Source: DASQZJ01 sp035638775 (lineage in GTDB: Bacteria; Pseudomonadota; Gammaproteobacteria; UBA5335; SLRW01). From it: 64,000 bases of DNA. The notes beneath the pieces were generated by a model. The model was not told where the DNA came from. It was given only the letters and a program-made list of their open reading frames with translations, and did no database searches. Shown in pieces: positions 25,591-34,367 of this stretch; positions within the stretch are counted from its first letter, which is position 1; each line of letters begins with the position of its first letter. Position numbers and translations under genes: made by a program. The DNA lies in assembly GCA_035638775.1 (NCBI GenBank), contig DASQZJ010000029.1, positions 69,310-133,309 on the forward strand, in the 5' to 3' direction.

Positions 25591-26382
25591 TCACCGGCCG
25601 CGCCCGCGCGGACCGCCCCGCAGCCGGCGCATCCCCGCCAGCACCGGGCCGGAGCACAGATACAGGAAGAACACCCCGAACAGCACCTGGGCGGGGTTGA
25701 TGGCGATCAGGATGAACACCAGCACCACCGCCAGGATGTAGCGGAACGGCACCCGCTCGTTCAGGTTGATGTGCTTGAAGCTGTGGTAGCGGAAGTTGGA
25801 CACCATCAGCAGCCCGGCGATGACGGTGAGGATCAGCGCGGGAAAGCCGAAGTCGTGCCCGGAAATCCCGGCCTCGCGACAGACCCATACCATGCCGGCG
25901 ATCACCGCGGCGGCGGACGGGCTGGGCAGGCCCTGGAAGTAGCGGCGGTCCTGCCGCTCCGCCTGGGTATTGAAGCGCGCCAGGCGCAACGCCCCGCCGG
26001 CCGCGTAGACGAATGCGCCCAGCCAGCCCACCTTGGCCCAGTACCAGCCGTACTGCGACATCCCGGACAGGGCCCAGGAGTACACCACCAGCGCCGGCGC
26101 CAGGCCGAAGCTGATCATGTCCGAGAGGCTGTCGTACTCCTTGCCGAAGTCGCTCTGGGTGTGGGTCATGCGGGCCACCCGCCCGTCGAGCCCGTCCATC
26201 AGCATGGCCACGAAGATGCCGATGGAGGCCAGGCGGAAGTTCCCGTTCATCGCCGCCACGATGGCGTAGAAACCGAAGAACAGCGCGGCGGTCGTGAACA
26301 GGTTGGGCAGCAGGTAGATGCCCCGCCGACGGCGGGGTTCCGCCGCGCCGTCGGCGTCCTGATTGTCCTGCTCGGTGGACAT
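25591..26382 (-). CDS. pssA: CDP-diacylglycerol--serine O-phosphatidyltransferase PssA
   Basis: PssA makes phosphatidylserine, the precursor of phosphatidylethanolamine, in the inner membrane. The 263-residue protein has the CDP-alcohol phosphotransferase signature D-G-x2-A-R-x8-G-x3-D-x3-D visible from MDGLDGRVARM through DFGKEYDSLSD, and several hydrophobic helices (about residues 24-62, 95-130, 160-250). The N-terminal 20 residues are polar and Arg-rich and the C-terminus is basic. It sits 45 bp downstream of ilvC, as in many beta- and gammaproteobacteria where pssA lies inside the branched-chain amino acid cluster. Confidence 0.94.
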   Translation of the reverse strand: MSTEQDNQDADGAAEPRRRRGIYLLPNLFTTAALFFGFYAIVAAMNGNFRLASIGIFVAMLMDGLDGRVARMTHTQSDFGKEYDSLSDMISFGLAPALVVYSWALSGMSQYGWYWAKVGWLGAFVYAAGGALRLARFNTQAERQDRRYFQGLPSPSAAAVIAGMVWVCREAGISGHDFGFPALILTVIAGLLMVSNFRYHSFKHINLNERVPFRYILAVVLVFILIAINPAQVLFGVFFLYLCSGPVLAGMRRLRGGPRGRGR

Positions 26383-26427
26383 TCCGGTTCGCTCCCGGGT
26401 CGTCCGGCCTGGCGCGGCCGGCGGACG

Positions 26428-27447
26428 TCAGTTGCGGCTCTTGTCCACGAGCCGGTCCTGGGCGATCCAGGGCATCATCGCGCGCAGCTTCTCGCCCACC
26501 TGCTCGACCAGGTGGGCCGAGCTCAGGCGGCGCCCGGCCTTCAGCACGGGGTTGCCGGCGCGGTTCTCCAGGATGAACTCCTTGGCGAAGCTGCCGTTCT
26601 GGATCTCGCGCAGGATATCCTTCATGGCTGCCCGCGAGTGCTCGTTCACGACGCGCTTGCCGCGCGTGAGATCGCCGTACTCCGCGGTGTTGGAGATCGA
26701 GTAGCGCATGTTGGCGATGCCGCCCTCGTACATCAGGTCGACGATCAGCTTGAGCTCGTGCAGGCACTCGAAGTAGGCCATCTCGGGGGCGTAACCCGCC
26801 TCGACCAGGGTCTCGAACCCGCCCTCGACCAGCGCCGTGACCCCCCCGCAGAGCACCACCTGTTCGCCGAACAGGTCGGTCTCGGTCTCCTCGCGGAAGC
26901 TGGTCTCGATTACCCCGGCCCGGCCGGCGCCGTTGGCGCATGCGTAGGACAGGGCGATCTCCCGCGCCTGGCCGGAATGGTCCTGCTCCACCGCGATCAG
27001 GCTGGGCACGCCGCCCCCCTTGGTATAGGTGGAGCGCACCAGGTGGCCGGGGCCCTTGGGCGCGATCATGATGACGTCGATATCCGTGCGCGGCTCGATC
27101 TGGCGGAAGTGGATGTTGAACCCGTGGGCGAAGGCCAGCGCGGCGCCCGGCTCGATGTTGGGGGCGATCACGTCGCGGTACAGGTCCGCCTGGTGCTCAT
27201 CCGGCGCCAGCACCATCACCACGTCCGCGCCGCCGACGGCGTCGGCCAGCGACTTCACGGTCAGGCCCGCATCGCGCGCCTTGGCGGCCGAGGACGATCC
27301 CTCGCGCAGGCCCACCACCACGTCCACGCCGGAGTCGTTCAGGTTGTTGGCGTGGGCGTGCCCCTGGGAGCCGTACCCCAGGATGGCGACCTTCTTCCCC
27401 TTGATGACGGAAAGGTCGGCGTCTTTGTCGTAATAGATGTTCATCAT
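26428..27447 (-). CDS. ilvC: ketol-acid reductoisomerase IlvC (class I)
   Basis: IlvC converts acetolactate or acetohydroxybutyrate to the dihydroxy acid with NADPH and Mg2+, for valine, leucine and isoleucine. The 339-residue short (class I) form has the dinucleotide motif GYGSQGHAHANNL at about residues 25-37, MIAPKGPGHLVRSTY, and the metal-binding DLFGEQVVLCGG and ECLHELKLIVDLMYEGG. Two ATGs are adjacent; the first has the better distance to AGGGGAAA. It follows ilvH after a 201-bp gap in which I see no clear promoter. Confidence 0.95.
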   Translation of the reverse strand: MMNIYYDKDADLSVIKGKKVAILGYGSQGHAHANNLNDSGVDVVVGLREGSSSAAKARDAGLTVKSLADAVGGADVVMVLAPDEHQADLYRDVIAPNIEPGAALAFAHGFNIHFRQIEPRTDIDVIMIAPKGPGHLVRSTYTKGGGVPSLIAVEQDHSGQAREIALSYACANGAGRAGVIETSFREETETDLFGEQVVLCGGVTALVEGGFETLVEAGYAPEMAYFECLHELKLIVDLMYEGGIANMRYSISNTAEYGDLTRGKRVVNEHSRAAMKDILREIQNGSFAKEFILENRAGNPVLKAGRRLSSAHLVEQVGEKLRAMMPWIAQDRLVDKSRN

Positions 27448-27648
27448 GAAGCGTTTTCCCCTGAACCGTTCTGTTGCGATGCCGAAGGCGGCGCCCCGCC
27501 CCGTCGGCGTTCGGGCACGGCACCCGGCCGGCCCGGCTGGAACGACGACGCGTGCCGTCCCCGGAGGTCGCCTGCCGGATCCGGGACCGCCGCGCGTGTC
27601 CGATGCCGGCGCGAGATGCCCCGCCCGCGGGACGCGGCCGGATGCGGC

Positions 27649-28149
27649 CTACTTTCCGGGCAGGCCGAGGGCTGACTCGCCCCGGCCAATGCCCGACACT
27701 CCGGTGCGCACCACCTCGAGCACGTTGTCCTCGCCGGCCGCCTCGAGAAAGGCATCCAGCTTGGACGCGTCGCCGGTCATCTCGACCACGTAGGTGGAGC
27801 CGGTAACGTCGATGATGCGCCCGCGGAAGATGTCCACCAGGCGCTTCATCTCCTCGCGCAGCTCACCGCGCGCGAGCACCTTGGTGAGCATCAGCTCCCG
27901 CTCGATGTGGCTGCCCTCGGTCAGCAGGACCAGCTTGACCACGTCGATGAGCTTGTTGACCTGTTTCATGATCTGCTCGATGACGTCGTCGCTGCCCGAG
28001 GTCACCAGCGTCATGCGCGAGAGCGTCGGATCCTCGGTGGGCGCCACGCTGAGTGATTCGATGTTGTAGCCGCGGGCCGAAAACAGCCCCGCCACGCGCG
28101 ACAGGGCCCCGGACTCGTTCTCCAGCAGGATCGAAAGTATGTGGCGCAT
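27649..28149 (-). CDS. ilvH: acetolactate synthase small (regulatory) subunit
   Basis: This 166-residue ACT-domain protein activates the large subunit and gives valine feedback. The N-terminal ACT domain is evident in ILSILLENESGALSRVAGLFSARGYNIESL (read in two parts) and the second half has REELMLTKV-type and IIDVTGSTYVVEMTG blocks as in IlvH. Its start lies 3 bp after the ilvB stop on the minus strand, so the two subunits are co-translated. The final 15 residues are Gly-rich. Confidence 0.95.
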   Translation of the reverse strand: MRHILSILLENESGALSRVAGLFSARGYNIESLSVAPTEDPTLSRMTLVTSGSDDVIEQIMKQVNKLIDVVKLVLLTEGSHIERELMLTKVLARGELREEMKRLVDIFRGRIIDVTGSTYVVEMTGDASKLDAFLEAAGEDNVLEVVRTGVSGIGRGESALGLPGK

Positions 28150-28152
28150 CGC

Positions 28153-29847
28153 TTACACCAGGATCATTTCGTTCTGCCCGGCCCCGGCCGGAATCATCGG
28201 ATAGACGTTCTCCGTCTGGTCCGTGATGAAATCCATGAACACCAGGCGGTCCTTCATCGCCATCGCTTCCTTCAGCGCCGGCTCCACGTCCGCCGGCTTC
28301 TCGATCTTCATGCCCGCGTGCCCGAACGCCTCCGCCAGCTTGACGAAGTCGGGCAGCGCGTCCATGTACGACATGGCGTAGCGGCCCTGGTAGAAGAACT
28401 CCTGCCACTGCCGCACCATGCCCATGTAACGGTTGTTCAGGTTCACGATCTTGATCGGGGCCCGGTACTGCAAGCAGGTCGAGAGCTCCTGGATGCACAT
28501 GATGATGCTGGCCTCGCCGGTGATGCAGACCACGGGCGAGTCGGGGTGCGCCAGCTGCACGCCCAGCGCCGCCGGCAGGCCGAAGCCCATGGTGCCGAGG
28601 CCACCGGAGTTGATCCAGCGGTTGGGCCGGTCGAACTTGTAGAACTGCGCCGCCCACATCTGGTGCTGCCCCACGTCCGAGGTGACGTAGGCATTTCCGC
28701 CGGTCACCTCGTACAGGCTCTGGATCACATGCTGCGGCTTGATCACCTGCGAGCTGTGGTCGTAGCGCAGGCAGTCCGTGCCGCGCCACTCGTCGATCTG
28801 TTTCCACCAGGCTTTCAGGGCTTTCTGGTCGGGCTTGCCCGCCCCCTCCTTCAGGTGCTTGTTCATCTGGCCAAGCACGTTGCTCACCGAGCCCACGATG
28901 GGGATGTCCACCTTCACGGTCTTGGAGATCGAGGCCGGGTCGATGTCGATGTGCACGATGCGGGCATGCGGACAGAACTTCGCAACGTTGCCGGTGACCC
29001 GATCGTCGAAGCGCGCGCCGATGGCGATCAGCACGTCACAATGGTGCATCGCCATGTTCGCCTCGTATGTGCCGTGCATGCCCAGCATGCCCACGAACTG
29101 CGGATCGGTGCCCGGAAATGCGCCCAGGCCCATGAGCGTGTTGGTAACGGGGTAGCCGAGCAGGCGGGCGAACTCCGTGAGCTCCTTCGAGGCCCCGTCG
29201 AGCACCGCCCCGCCGCCGCTGTAGATCATCGGCCGCTGCGCCGACAGGATCAGCTCCACCGCCTTGCGGATCTGTCCGGCATGGCCCTTGCTGACCGGCT
29301 TGTAGGAGCGCATGTCGACCCGCTTCGGGTAGGTGAAGCGGGTCTTGGCCACCTGCACGTCCTTCGGGATGTCCACCACCACGGGTCCGGGGCGCCCGGT
29401 GGTGGCGACGTAGAACGCCTTCTTGATCGTGTCGGCCAGGTGCTCGACGTTCTTGACCAGGAAGTTGTGCTTGACGCAGGGCCGGGTGATGCCGACCGCG
29501 TCCACCTCCTGGAAGGCGTCGCTGCCGATGGCGTGGGTCGGCACCTGCCCCGTGAGCACCACCATGGGGATGGAATCCATGTACGCGGTGGCAATGCCCG
29601 TCACCGCATTGGTCACGCCCGGCCCCGAGGTCACCAGGACCACGCCGGGCTTGCCGGTGGCGCGCGCATAGCCGTCGGCCGCATGGGCGGCTCCCTGCTC
29701 GTGGCGCACCAGCACGTGCTGGATGTCCGGCTGGTTGTTGAGTACGTCGTAAATGGTCAGCACCGCGCCACCGGGATAGCCGAAGACATGCTTGACGCCT
29801 TCCTGCCTGAGACAGCGGCAGAGAATATCGGCACCGGTCAATTCCAC
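28153..29847 (-). CDS. ilvB: acetolactate synthase large subunit
   Basis: The catalytic ThDP-, FAD- and Mg2+-dependent subunit of acetohydroxyacid synthase. The protein (564 residues from the chosen start) has VFGYPGGAVLTIYDVL with the catalytic Glu nearby in RHEQGAAHAADGYAR, the FAD region, and the ThDP-metal region CITGEASIIMCIQELST followed by NLNNRYMGMVRQW; the usual GDG is GEA here, which is common in this subgroup. Two GTG codons are possible; the one at 29847 has AGGAG eight bases upstream and gives an N-terminus (ELTGADIL) like IlvI, whereas the one at 29856 abuts the Shine-Dalgarno sequence. It heads ilvB-ilvH-ilvC-pssA. Confidence 0.94.
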   Translation of the reverse strand: MELTGADILCRCLRQEGVKHVFGYPGGAVLTIYDVLNNQPDIQHVLVRHEQGAAHAADGYARATGKPGVVLVTSGPGVTNAVTGIATAYMDSIPMVVLTGQVPTHAIGSDAFQEVDAVGITRPCVKHNFLVKNVEHLADTIKKAFYVATTGRPGPVVVDIPKDVQVAKTRFTYPKRVDMRSYKPVSKGHAGQIRKAVELILSAQRPMIYSGGGAVLDGASKELTEFARLLGYPVTNTLMGLGAFPGTDPQFVGMLGMHGTYEANMAMHHCDVLIAIGARFDDRVTGNVAKFCPHARIVHIDIDPASISKTVKVDIPIVGSVSNVLGQMNKHLKEGAGKPDQKALKAWWKQIDEWRGTDCLRYDHSSQVIKPQHVIQSLYEVTGGNAYVTSDVGQHQMWAAQFYKFDRPNRWINSGGLGTMGFGLPAALGVQLAHPDSPVVCITGEASIIMCIQELSTCLQYRAPIKIVNLNNRYMGMVRQWQEFFYQGRYAMSYMDALPDFVKLAEAFGHAGMKIEKPADVEPALKEAMAMKDRLVFMDFITDQTENVYPMIPAGAGQNEMILV

Positions 29848-29963
29848 TGAGGTCACTCCTGGTAATATGCGCTTGCGCCGGAAATGTGCAGGAACCTTCG
29901 GGATTCGAGGGCGCGCCCGGGCGGCCTCACCCGAGCGGACGGACCGCCTGGAGGTAAACCAGC

Positions 29964-29992
29964 AAATTACTTGTATCGGCGCTCGAAATCAA
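29964..29992 (-). promoter_or_regulatory. possible ilvB promoter
   Basis: In the 360-bp divergent gap between ilvB and proS, TTGATT (29992-29987) and TAATTT (29969-29964) are 17 bp apart on the minus strand, about 117 bp before ilvB. The match is modest. I looked for a branched-chain leader peptide after it and found none. No clear proS promoter was seen; the rest of the gap is GC-rich and featureless. Confidence 0.3.
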
Positions 29993-30207
29993 GGGACAAT
30001 GGCGCCTGCAGGCGGCCCTGGGGCGGTCAAACGGCGCTTCCGGCATCGCCCGCGCCCGGAACATTCATTTCGCCCAATTTCCCGGCCGCGCGGCCCGGCC
30101 GTCGGTGCGCCGGTACACGCCGGCACCGGACGACTGTCCGGGCATGCCGGCAGCTCCATAATACGAAGCAACCCGACCCATACGCACCACCAGGAACGGC
30201 CCGACTC

Positions 30208-31896
30208 ATGCGCGCATCCCAGTATCACCTGTCGACCACCAAGGAAACGCCCGCCTCGGCAGAGATCGTCAGCCATCAGCTCATGCTCCGCGCGGGCATG
30301 ATCCGCCAGATGGCGGCCGGGCTGTACACCTGGATGCCGCTGGGGCTGCGGGTGCTGCGCCGGGTGGAGAACGTGATCCGGGAGGAGATGGACCGCAGCG
30401 GCGCACTGGAGGTGCTGATGCCCATGGTCCAGCCGGCCGAACTGTGGCAGGAATCCGGGCGCTGGGACCAGTACGGGCCGGAGCTGCTGCGGTTCGGGGA
30501 CCGACACTCCCGGGACTTCTGCCTCGGCCCGACACACGAGGAGGTGATCACCGACGTGTTCCGGCGCGAGGTGCGCAGTCATCGCCAGTTGCCGATCAAT
30601 CTGTACCAGATCCAGACCAAGTTCCGCGACGAGATCCGCCCGCGCTTCGGCATCATGCGCGCGCGCGAGTTCCTGATGAAGGACGCCTACTCCTTCCACC
30701 TGGACGAGGCCAGCCTGCGCGAGACCTACCAGGCCATGTTCGACGCCTACCACCGGATCTTCGACCGCCTGGGACTGGGCTTTCGCGCCGTACGCGCGGA
30801 CACCGGCAGCATCGGCGGGCAGCTCTCGCACGAGTTCCACGTGCTCGCCGAGTCGGGCGAGGACGAGATCGCCTTCTCCACCGAAAGCGATTACGCCGCG
30901 AACGTCGAGCTGGCGGAGACGCCGGCGGCCGCGGGCAGCCGCCCGCACCCGGGCGAATCCCTGGCCCGCCACACGGGACCGCCCGGCCGGATCCCGGCGG
31001 AGCAGCGCGTGAAGGTCTACCTGGTGCACGGTGCCGAGACCGCCCTGGTGGGGCTGGCACTGCGCGCCGATCACGAGCTGAACGAGGTCAAGGCCGACAA
31101 GCTGGAGCAGGTGGCCTCGCCGCTGCGCCGGGCGACCCCCGGCGAGGTGCGCCGGCACCTCGGCGTCGACGCCGAACGCGAGCTGGGGCCGGTGGCGCTC
31201 GATTGCCCCCTGATCGCCGACCACGCCGTCGCGCACATGGCGGATTTCGCATGCGCGGCCAACGACGGCGCCGGCCATTACACCGGGGTCAACTGGGGCC
31301 GCGACACGCTGGAGCCGGCGATCGCCGACCTGCGCAACGTGCGCGCCGGGGATCCCAGCCCGGACGGCCGCGGCACGCTGCGGATCGCCCGGGGCATCGA
31401 GGTCGGACATATCTTCCAGCTGGGCGAGAAGTACAGCACCGACATGAACGCGCGCGTGCTGGACGACAGCGGCGAGGAACGCACCGTGATCATGGGGTGC
31501 TACGGGATCGGCGTATCACGCGTCGTCGCCGCGGCGATCGAGCAGAACAACGACGAGCGCGGGATCGTCTGGCCCGACACGCTGGCGCCCTTCCAGGTGG
31601 CCCTGGTGCCGGTGAACATGCCCAGGTCGGAACGGGTGCGCGAGGCCGCGGAAGACCTGTACCGGCGTCTGACGGAAGCCGGCGTGGAGGTACTGTTCGA
31701 CGACCGTGGCCTGCGCCCGGGCGTGATGTTCGCCGACATGGACCTGATCGGCATCCCGCACCGGCTGGTGGTCAGCGAGCGCGGCCTGGAGGCCGGAACG
31801 CTGGAGTACAAGGGACGACGGGATGAACAGCCCCGCAACATTCCCGCGGAAGAAGCCCTCGGGGAGCTGCTCGGCAGGCTGCGGGCCGCGCCCTGA
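30208..31896 (+). CDS. proS: prolyl-tRNA synthetase ProS
   Basis: ProS charges tRNA-Pro; this is the bacterial class II form with an inserted editing (INS) domain between motifs 2 and 3. The 562-residue protein has MIRQMAAGLYTWMPLGLRVL, the class II motif 2 region FRDEIRPRFGIMRAREFLMKDAYSF, the INS domain at about 235-390 and the anticodon-binding domain from about 465. The start ATG at 30208 matches family N-termini (RASQYHLSTTKETPA). Its 3' end overlaps the start of the lytic transglycosylase gene by 74 bp. Confidence 0.95.
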   Translation: MRASQYHLSTTKETPASAEIVSHQLMLRAGMIRQMAAGLYTWMPLGLRVLRRVENVIREEMDRSGALEVLMPMVQPAELWQESGRWDQYGPELLRFGDRHSRDFCLGPTHEEVITDVFRREVRSHRQLPINLYQIQTKFRDEIRPRFGIMRAREFLMKDAYSFHLDEASLRETYQAMFDAYHRIFDRLGLGFRAVRADTGSIGGQLSHEFHVLAESGEDEIAFSTESDYAANVELAETPAAAGSRPHPGESLARHTGPPGRIPAEQRVKVYLVHGAETALVGLALRADHELNEVKADKLEQVASPLRRATPGEVRRHLGVDAERELGPVALDCPLIADHAVAHMADFACAANDGAGHYTGVNWGRDTLEPAIADLRNVRAGDPSPDGRGTLRIARGIEVGHIFQLGEKYSTDMNARVLDDSGEERTVIMGCYGIGVSRVVAAAIEQNNDERGIVWPDTLAPFQVALVPVNMPRSERVREAAEDLYRRLTEAGVEVLFDDRGLRPGVMFADMDLIGIPHRLVVSERGLEAGTLEYKGRRDEQPRNIPAEEALGELLGRLRAAP

Positions 31897-32497
31897 GCGT
31901 ATCGGGCGCTGGCGCGCGGCCCGCTGCGCCGCGCTGCTCCTCGCGGTGCTGACCTGTGCTCCGGTACCGGCAGCCGCCGCCATGCAGCCGGGCGCGCCGG
32001 ATCCGGGACTGGTGAAGGCGGTCCAGGCGGCCCTGGAACAGGACCCGCCGGGCTTCCACAATCGCTACGCGGCGGAGGTCTGGCTGATGGACATGTCGCA
32101 CCGCCTGCGCCCCTTCCTCCCCGACCCGAAGCGGCGCCTGAAGCTGCTTCGGCTGGTCCATGCCGAGGCGCGGCGCGCGGACCTCACGCCGGAGCTGGTA
32201 CTCGCGGTAATCCAGGTGGAGAGCGGCTTCCGCCGCTTTGCGATCTCCCCCAGCGGGGCGGAGGGCCTGATGCAGGTGATGCCGTTCTGGCGCAGACGCC
32301 TGCACCGGCCCGACGCCAACCTGTTTCATCCGGAAACGAACCTGCGCCTCGGCTGCGCGATCCTGCACTACTATCTCGACAAGGCCCACGGCGACCTGGT
32401 CAAGGCGCTGACGCTGTACAACGGGAGCTACGGCCGGGGACCGGCGTACGCGCGCAAGGTCGTGCACGCGCTGAATCACCGCTGGTACCGCCAGTAG
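31823..32497 (+). CDS. exported lytic transglycosylase (SLT domain)
   Basis: This 224-residue protein has an N-terminal signal region (RCAALLLAVLTCAPVPAAAA, about residues 34-53) after an unusually long basic stretch, then a soluble lytic transglycosylase domain at about 105-222 with the catalytic Glu133 in VIQVESGFRRFAIS, the GAEGLMQVMP motif and LTLYNGSYG. It would cleave peptidoglycan in the periplasm. The only in-frame start upstream of the signal peptide is the ATG at 31823 inside proS, giving a 74-bp same-strand overlap; the first 30 residues are therefore constrained by proS coding. Confidence 0.88.
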   Translation: MNSPATFPRKKPSGSCSAGCGPRPERIGRWRAARCAALLLAVLTCAPVPAAAAMQPGAPDPGLVKAVQAALEQDPPGFHNRYAAEVWLMDMSHRLRPFLPDPKRRLKLLRLVHAEARRADLTPELVLAVIQVESGFRRFAISPSGAEGLMQVMPFWRRRLHRPDANLFHPETNLRLGCAILHYYLDKAHGDLVKALTLYNGSYGRGPAYARKVVHALNHRWYRQ

Positions 32498-32502
32498 CTG
32501 AT

Positions 32503-32775
32503 CTAGCGGACGCTGAAATCATCACCCGGCTCGCCGTCGAAGCGTTCCGGGCGCACGTTCGTGACCCGGGCCGCCGGGGGGCCGTCCTGCAGCCACAGCT
32601 CGAGCTCACCGACGCCGGCCGCGCTGCCGCCGGCCACGACCTCGACGCGCCCGTCGGGCAGGTTGCGGGCCCAGCCGCGCAGCCCCAGTTCTCTCGCGCG
32701 GGCACGGGTGGCGGCACGGAAGCTCACGCCCTGGACACGCCCCTCGACCAGAAACCGGCGCCGGACTTGGTTCAT
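32503..32775 (-). CDS. acyP: acylphosphatase
   Basis: Acylphosphatase hydrolyses acyl phosphates such as carbamoyl phosphate and 1,3-bisphosphoglycerate. The 90-residue protein has the conserved VEGRVQGVSFRAATRARA with the phosphate-binding Arg20 and GWARNLPDGRVEVVA with the catalytic Asn38. Length is normal. It is convergent with the lytic transglycosylase gene (5 bp apart) and is followed upstream by a heptamer-repeat element. Physiological role in bacteria is uncertain. Confidence 0.93.
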   Translation of the reverse strand: MNQVRRRFLVEGRVQGVSFRAATRARARELGLRGWARNLPDGRVEVVAGGSAAGVGELELWLQDGPPAARVTNVRPERFDGEPGDDFSVR

Positions 32776-32790
32776 GGCGGTCTCCGTTAC

Positions 32791-32964
32791 GGATGGTGTC
32801 AGGTGTCAGGTGTCAGGTTTTGGGAAAGAAGGGCTCGGGGTGCTCCCTGCGCCCGTGGCCTTCGGACTCCGCCTGGTGGATCCTCCGGGTGTTTGCGCCT
32901 GGCGGGTTTGTCCCGCGGCAAGAAGTCAGATAGCGCTCTTACCTGAAACCTGAACCACCCATCC
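32791..32964. repeat. heptamer-bounded intergenic element, copy A
   Basis: The left arm is GGTGTCA three times then GGTTTTG (32795-32822); the right arm is CCTGAAA, CCTGAAC (32942-32955) followed by CACCCATCC, which mirrors the GGATGG at the left edge. The arms are thus inverted. The right half of the interior (TTGCGCCTG..., CGGCAA, TCTT before the arm) aligns with copy C at 63560-63737. No protein-coding frame inside is convincing. It occupies the gap between acyP and the LysM gene. Confidence 0.7.
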
Positions 32965-32972
32965 CATAAAGA

Positions 32973-32994
32973 AAGGGGCCCCGTAGGGCCCCTT
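32973..32994 (-). terminator. terminator of the LysM lipoprotein gene
   Basis: A 9-bp stem AAGGGGCCC/GGGCCCCTT with a 4-base loop lies 32 bp after the LysM gene stop; on the minus strand it is followed by TCTTTATG. It is next to, but outside, repeat copy A. Confidence 0.75.
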
Positions 32995-33025
32995 CCCGGT
33001 CAGGACCGGTACCGCCGGTTCCGGT

Positions 33026-33658
33026 TCACTTCCCGGCCAGGTAAGCCTTGTCCGACTGCTCCGTGACACCCAGCTTCCAGGGCCCGCGGTGCTTGGCGTG
33101 ATACTCCGCGCGCTGGACCGCGTCCTGGGACGGGGACTTGTTGATGTCGAACTGCTGTCCCGGGTAGATCAGGTCGGGATCCTTGATCTTGCCACTGTTG
33201 TCCTTGTAGATCAGCGGCCACTCGTAGGGATTGCCGTAGATGCTCGGCTTCTTGGCGATGTCCCACAGGTTGTCGCCGCGGACCACGGTGTAGGTCGTGT
33301 GCGCGGCAGCCTTCGCTGCGGCCTCCTTGGCCTGCTTCTCGCACTGCTGGGCGTTGCTCTGCGCCTGGCCGGCGAGCTGCTGGGCCTTGGAGTCATTGCC
33401 GTTCGCCGCGGCGGTCTCGGCCTGGCTGATGGTATCCGCGATACCCTGCCAGTCCTTGCAGCCCGCCGCCTTGGCGGAATCCAGCGCCGAGCGGGCGTCA
33501 TTGATCGCCTGAACCGTGGCGGCGGATGGCCCCTGCTGCTGCTGTTCCTGCTGGGTCGGCTGCTGCTGCGGCTGCTGCGGCGTGGATGCGCAACCCACGG
33601 CGAAGCCGGCCGTGAGCCCCATGATCAAGAGCTGCTTCCACCAGAATCTGTTTCGCAT
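33026..33658 (-). CDS. LysM domain lipoprotein
   Basis: This 210-residue protein is probably a periplasmic or outer-membrane lipoprotein. It has a signal segment (KQLLIMGLTAGFAVGC) with a lipobox-like AVGC at about residue 23, a Gln/Pro-rich linker, an Ala/Gln-rich helical region with two to three cysteines (about 50-115, coiled-coil-like), and a LysM domain from about residue 122 (YTVVRGDNLWDIAKKPSIYGNPYEWPLIY split here for length). LysM domains bind peptidoglycan. The ATG at 33658 is preferred over one five codons upstream. It has a good promoter and terminator and appears to be a single-gene transcript. Confidence 0.88.
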   Translation of the reverse strand: MRNRFWWKQLLIMGLTAGFAVGCASTPQQPQQQPTQQEQQQQGPSAATVQAINDARSALDSAKAAGCKDWQGIADTISQAETAAANGNDSKAQQLAGQAQSNAQQCEKQAKEAAAKAAAHTTYTVVRGDNLWDIAKKPSIYGNPYEWPLIYKDNSGKIKDPDLIYPGQQFDINKSPSQDAVQRAEYHAKHRGPWKLGVTEQSDKAYLAGK

Positions 33659-33736
33659 GGACAACCACTCCACGGTTAGGCGTTCTTATTCCCTGCGGCG
33701 ACGGCCAGTGTGCGCCCCGTCACCGCGCCTCGGGCA

Positions 33737-33766
33737 AAAGTATCACCGGCTTTTTCAGGGTGTCAA
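33737..33766 (-). promoter_or_regulatory. promoter of the LysM lipoprotein gene
   Basis: A consensus TTGACA (33766-33761) is followed after 18 bp by TACTTT (33742-33737) with an extended TG one base before it, about 80 bp upstream of the gene. Confidence 0.65.
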
Positions 33767-33809
33767 TTGACCCGCGTCGTCGAAACCGCACGCGGGACGC
33801 CGGCGGCGG

Positions 33810-33972
33810 GGGTTCAGGCGTTCGCTTTTCAGGCTTTGGGCAAGAGCGCCATGCACGTTTCCGCCAGAAGAGTCGACGCCACCAGGCAAAAAAGCCCGGG
33901 CATTGCGCCGGGTGATGCCGGTGCCGACCGGATCGGCAATCCCCTCGCCACTCTTGCCTGAAACCTGAACCC
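33810..33972. repeat. heptamer-bounded intergenic element, copy B (degenerate)
   Basis: The right end reads CTCTTG then CCTGAAA, CCTGAAC, CC (33951-33972). The left end has GGGTTCAGG, an interrupting CGTTCGCTT, TTCAGG and CTTTGGGCAAGAG (33810-33846), an imperfect mirror of the right end including CAAGAG. Interior TTGCGCC and GGCAA near the right arm match copies A and C. The following 33973-34280 holds GC-rich sequence with decayed inverted repeats and no gene that I can recognise. Confidence 0.55.
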
Positions 33973-34367
33973 GAACATCCAAAGCCGGACCAGCCGGCCC
34001 GGACGATCGCCGGCGGACCGGTACGCACTTTCCCGGCAAGACCCGCCAACCCGGTAAGGGGCGATCTCGCCTCCCGGCGCTCCTGCCGGTCTGTCCGGCA
34101 GGGCGCGGGGAGGGGAGTGCAGCGGCGCCACACGACCGGCGGGCAACGCCGCCCGGGCGGGGCGACAGGGGTGCCCTGCGGGGAAGGCGCGTGAGCGCCG
34201 ACGGCGGTGTTGCACCCGCTCGTCGCAGCGTTGCTGCGCCTTCGCTCACGCTCCCCTGCGAGACGTGGCGTTACCCCTGGCCGGGTTAGTATAGAATCTC
34301 GCCCTTGCCGGTGAACCCGACAGCGCGACGGAATGGCGCCCTCGCGCCATCCTGCACGGAGGACCCG

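Noticed and set aside
29848..30207. Leader peptide or T-box controlling ilvB or proS
   Set aside because: No frame rich in Val/Ile/Leu or Pro and no T-box motif could be found in the gap.
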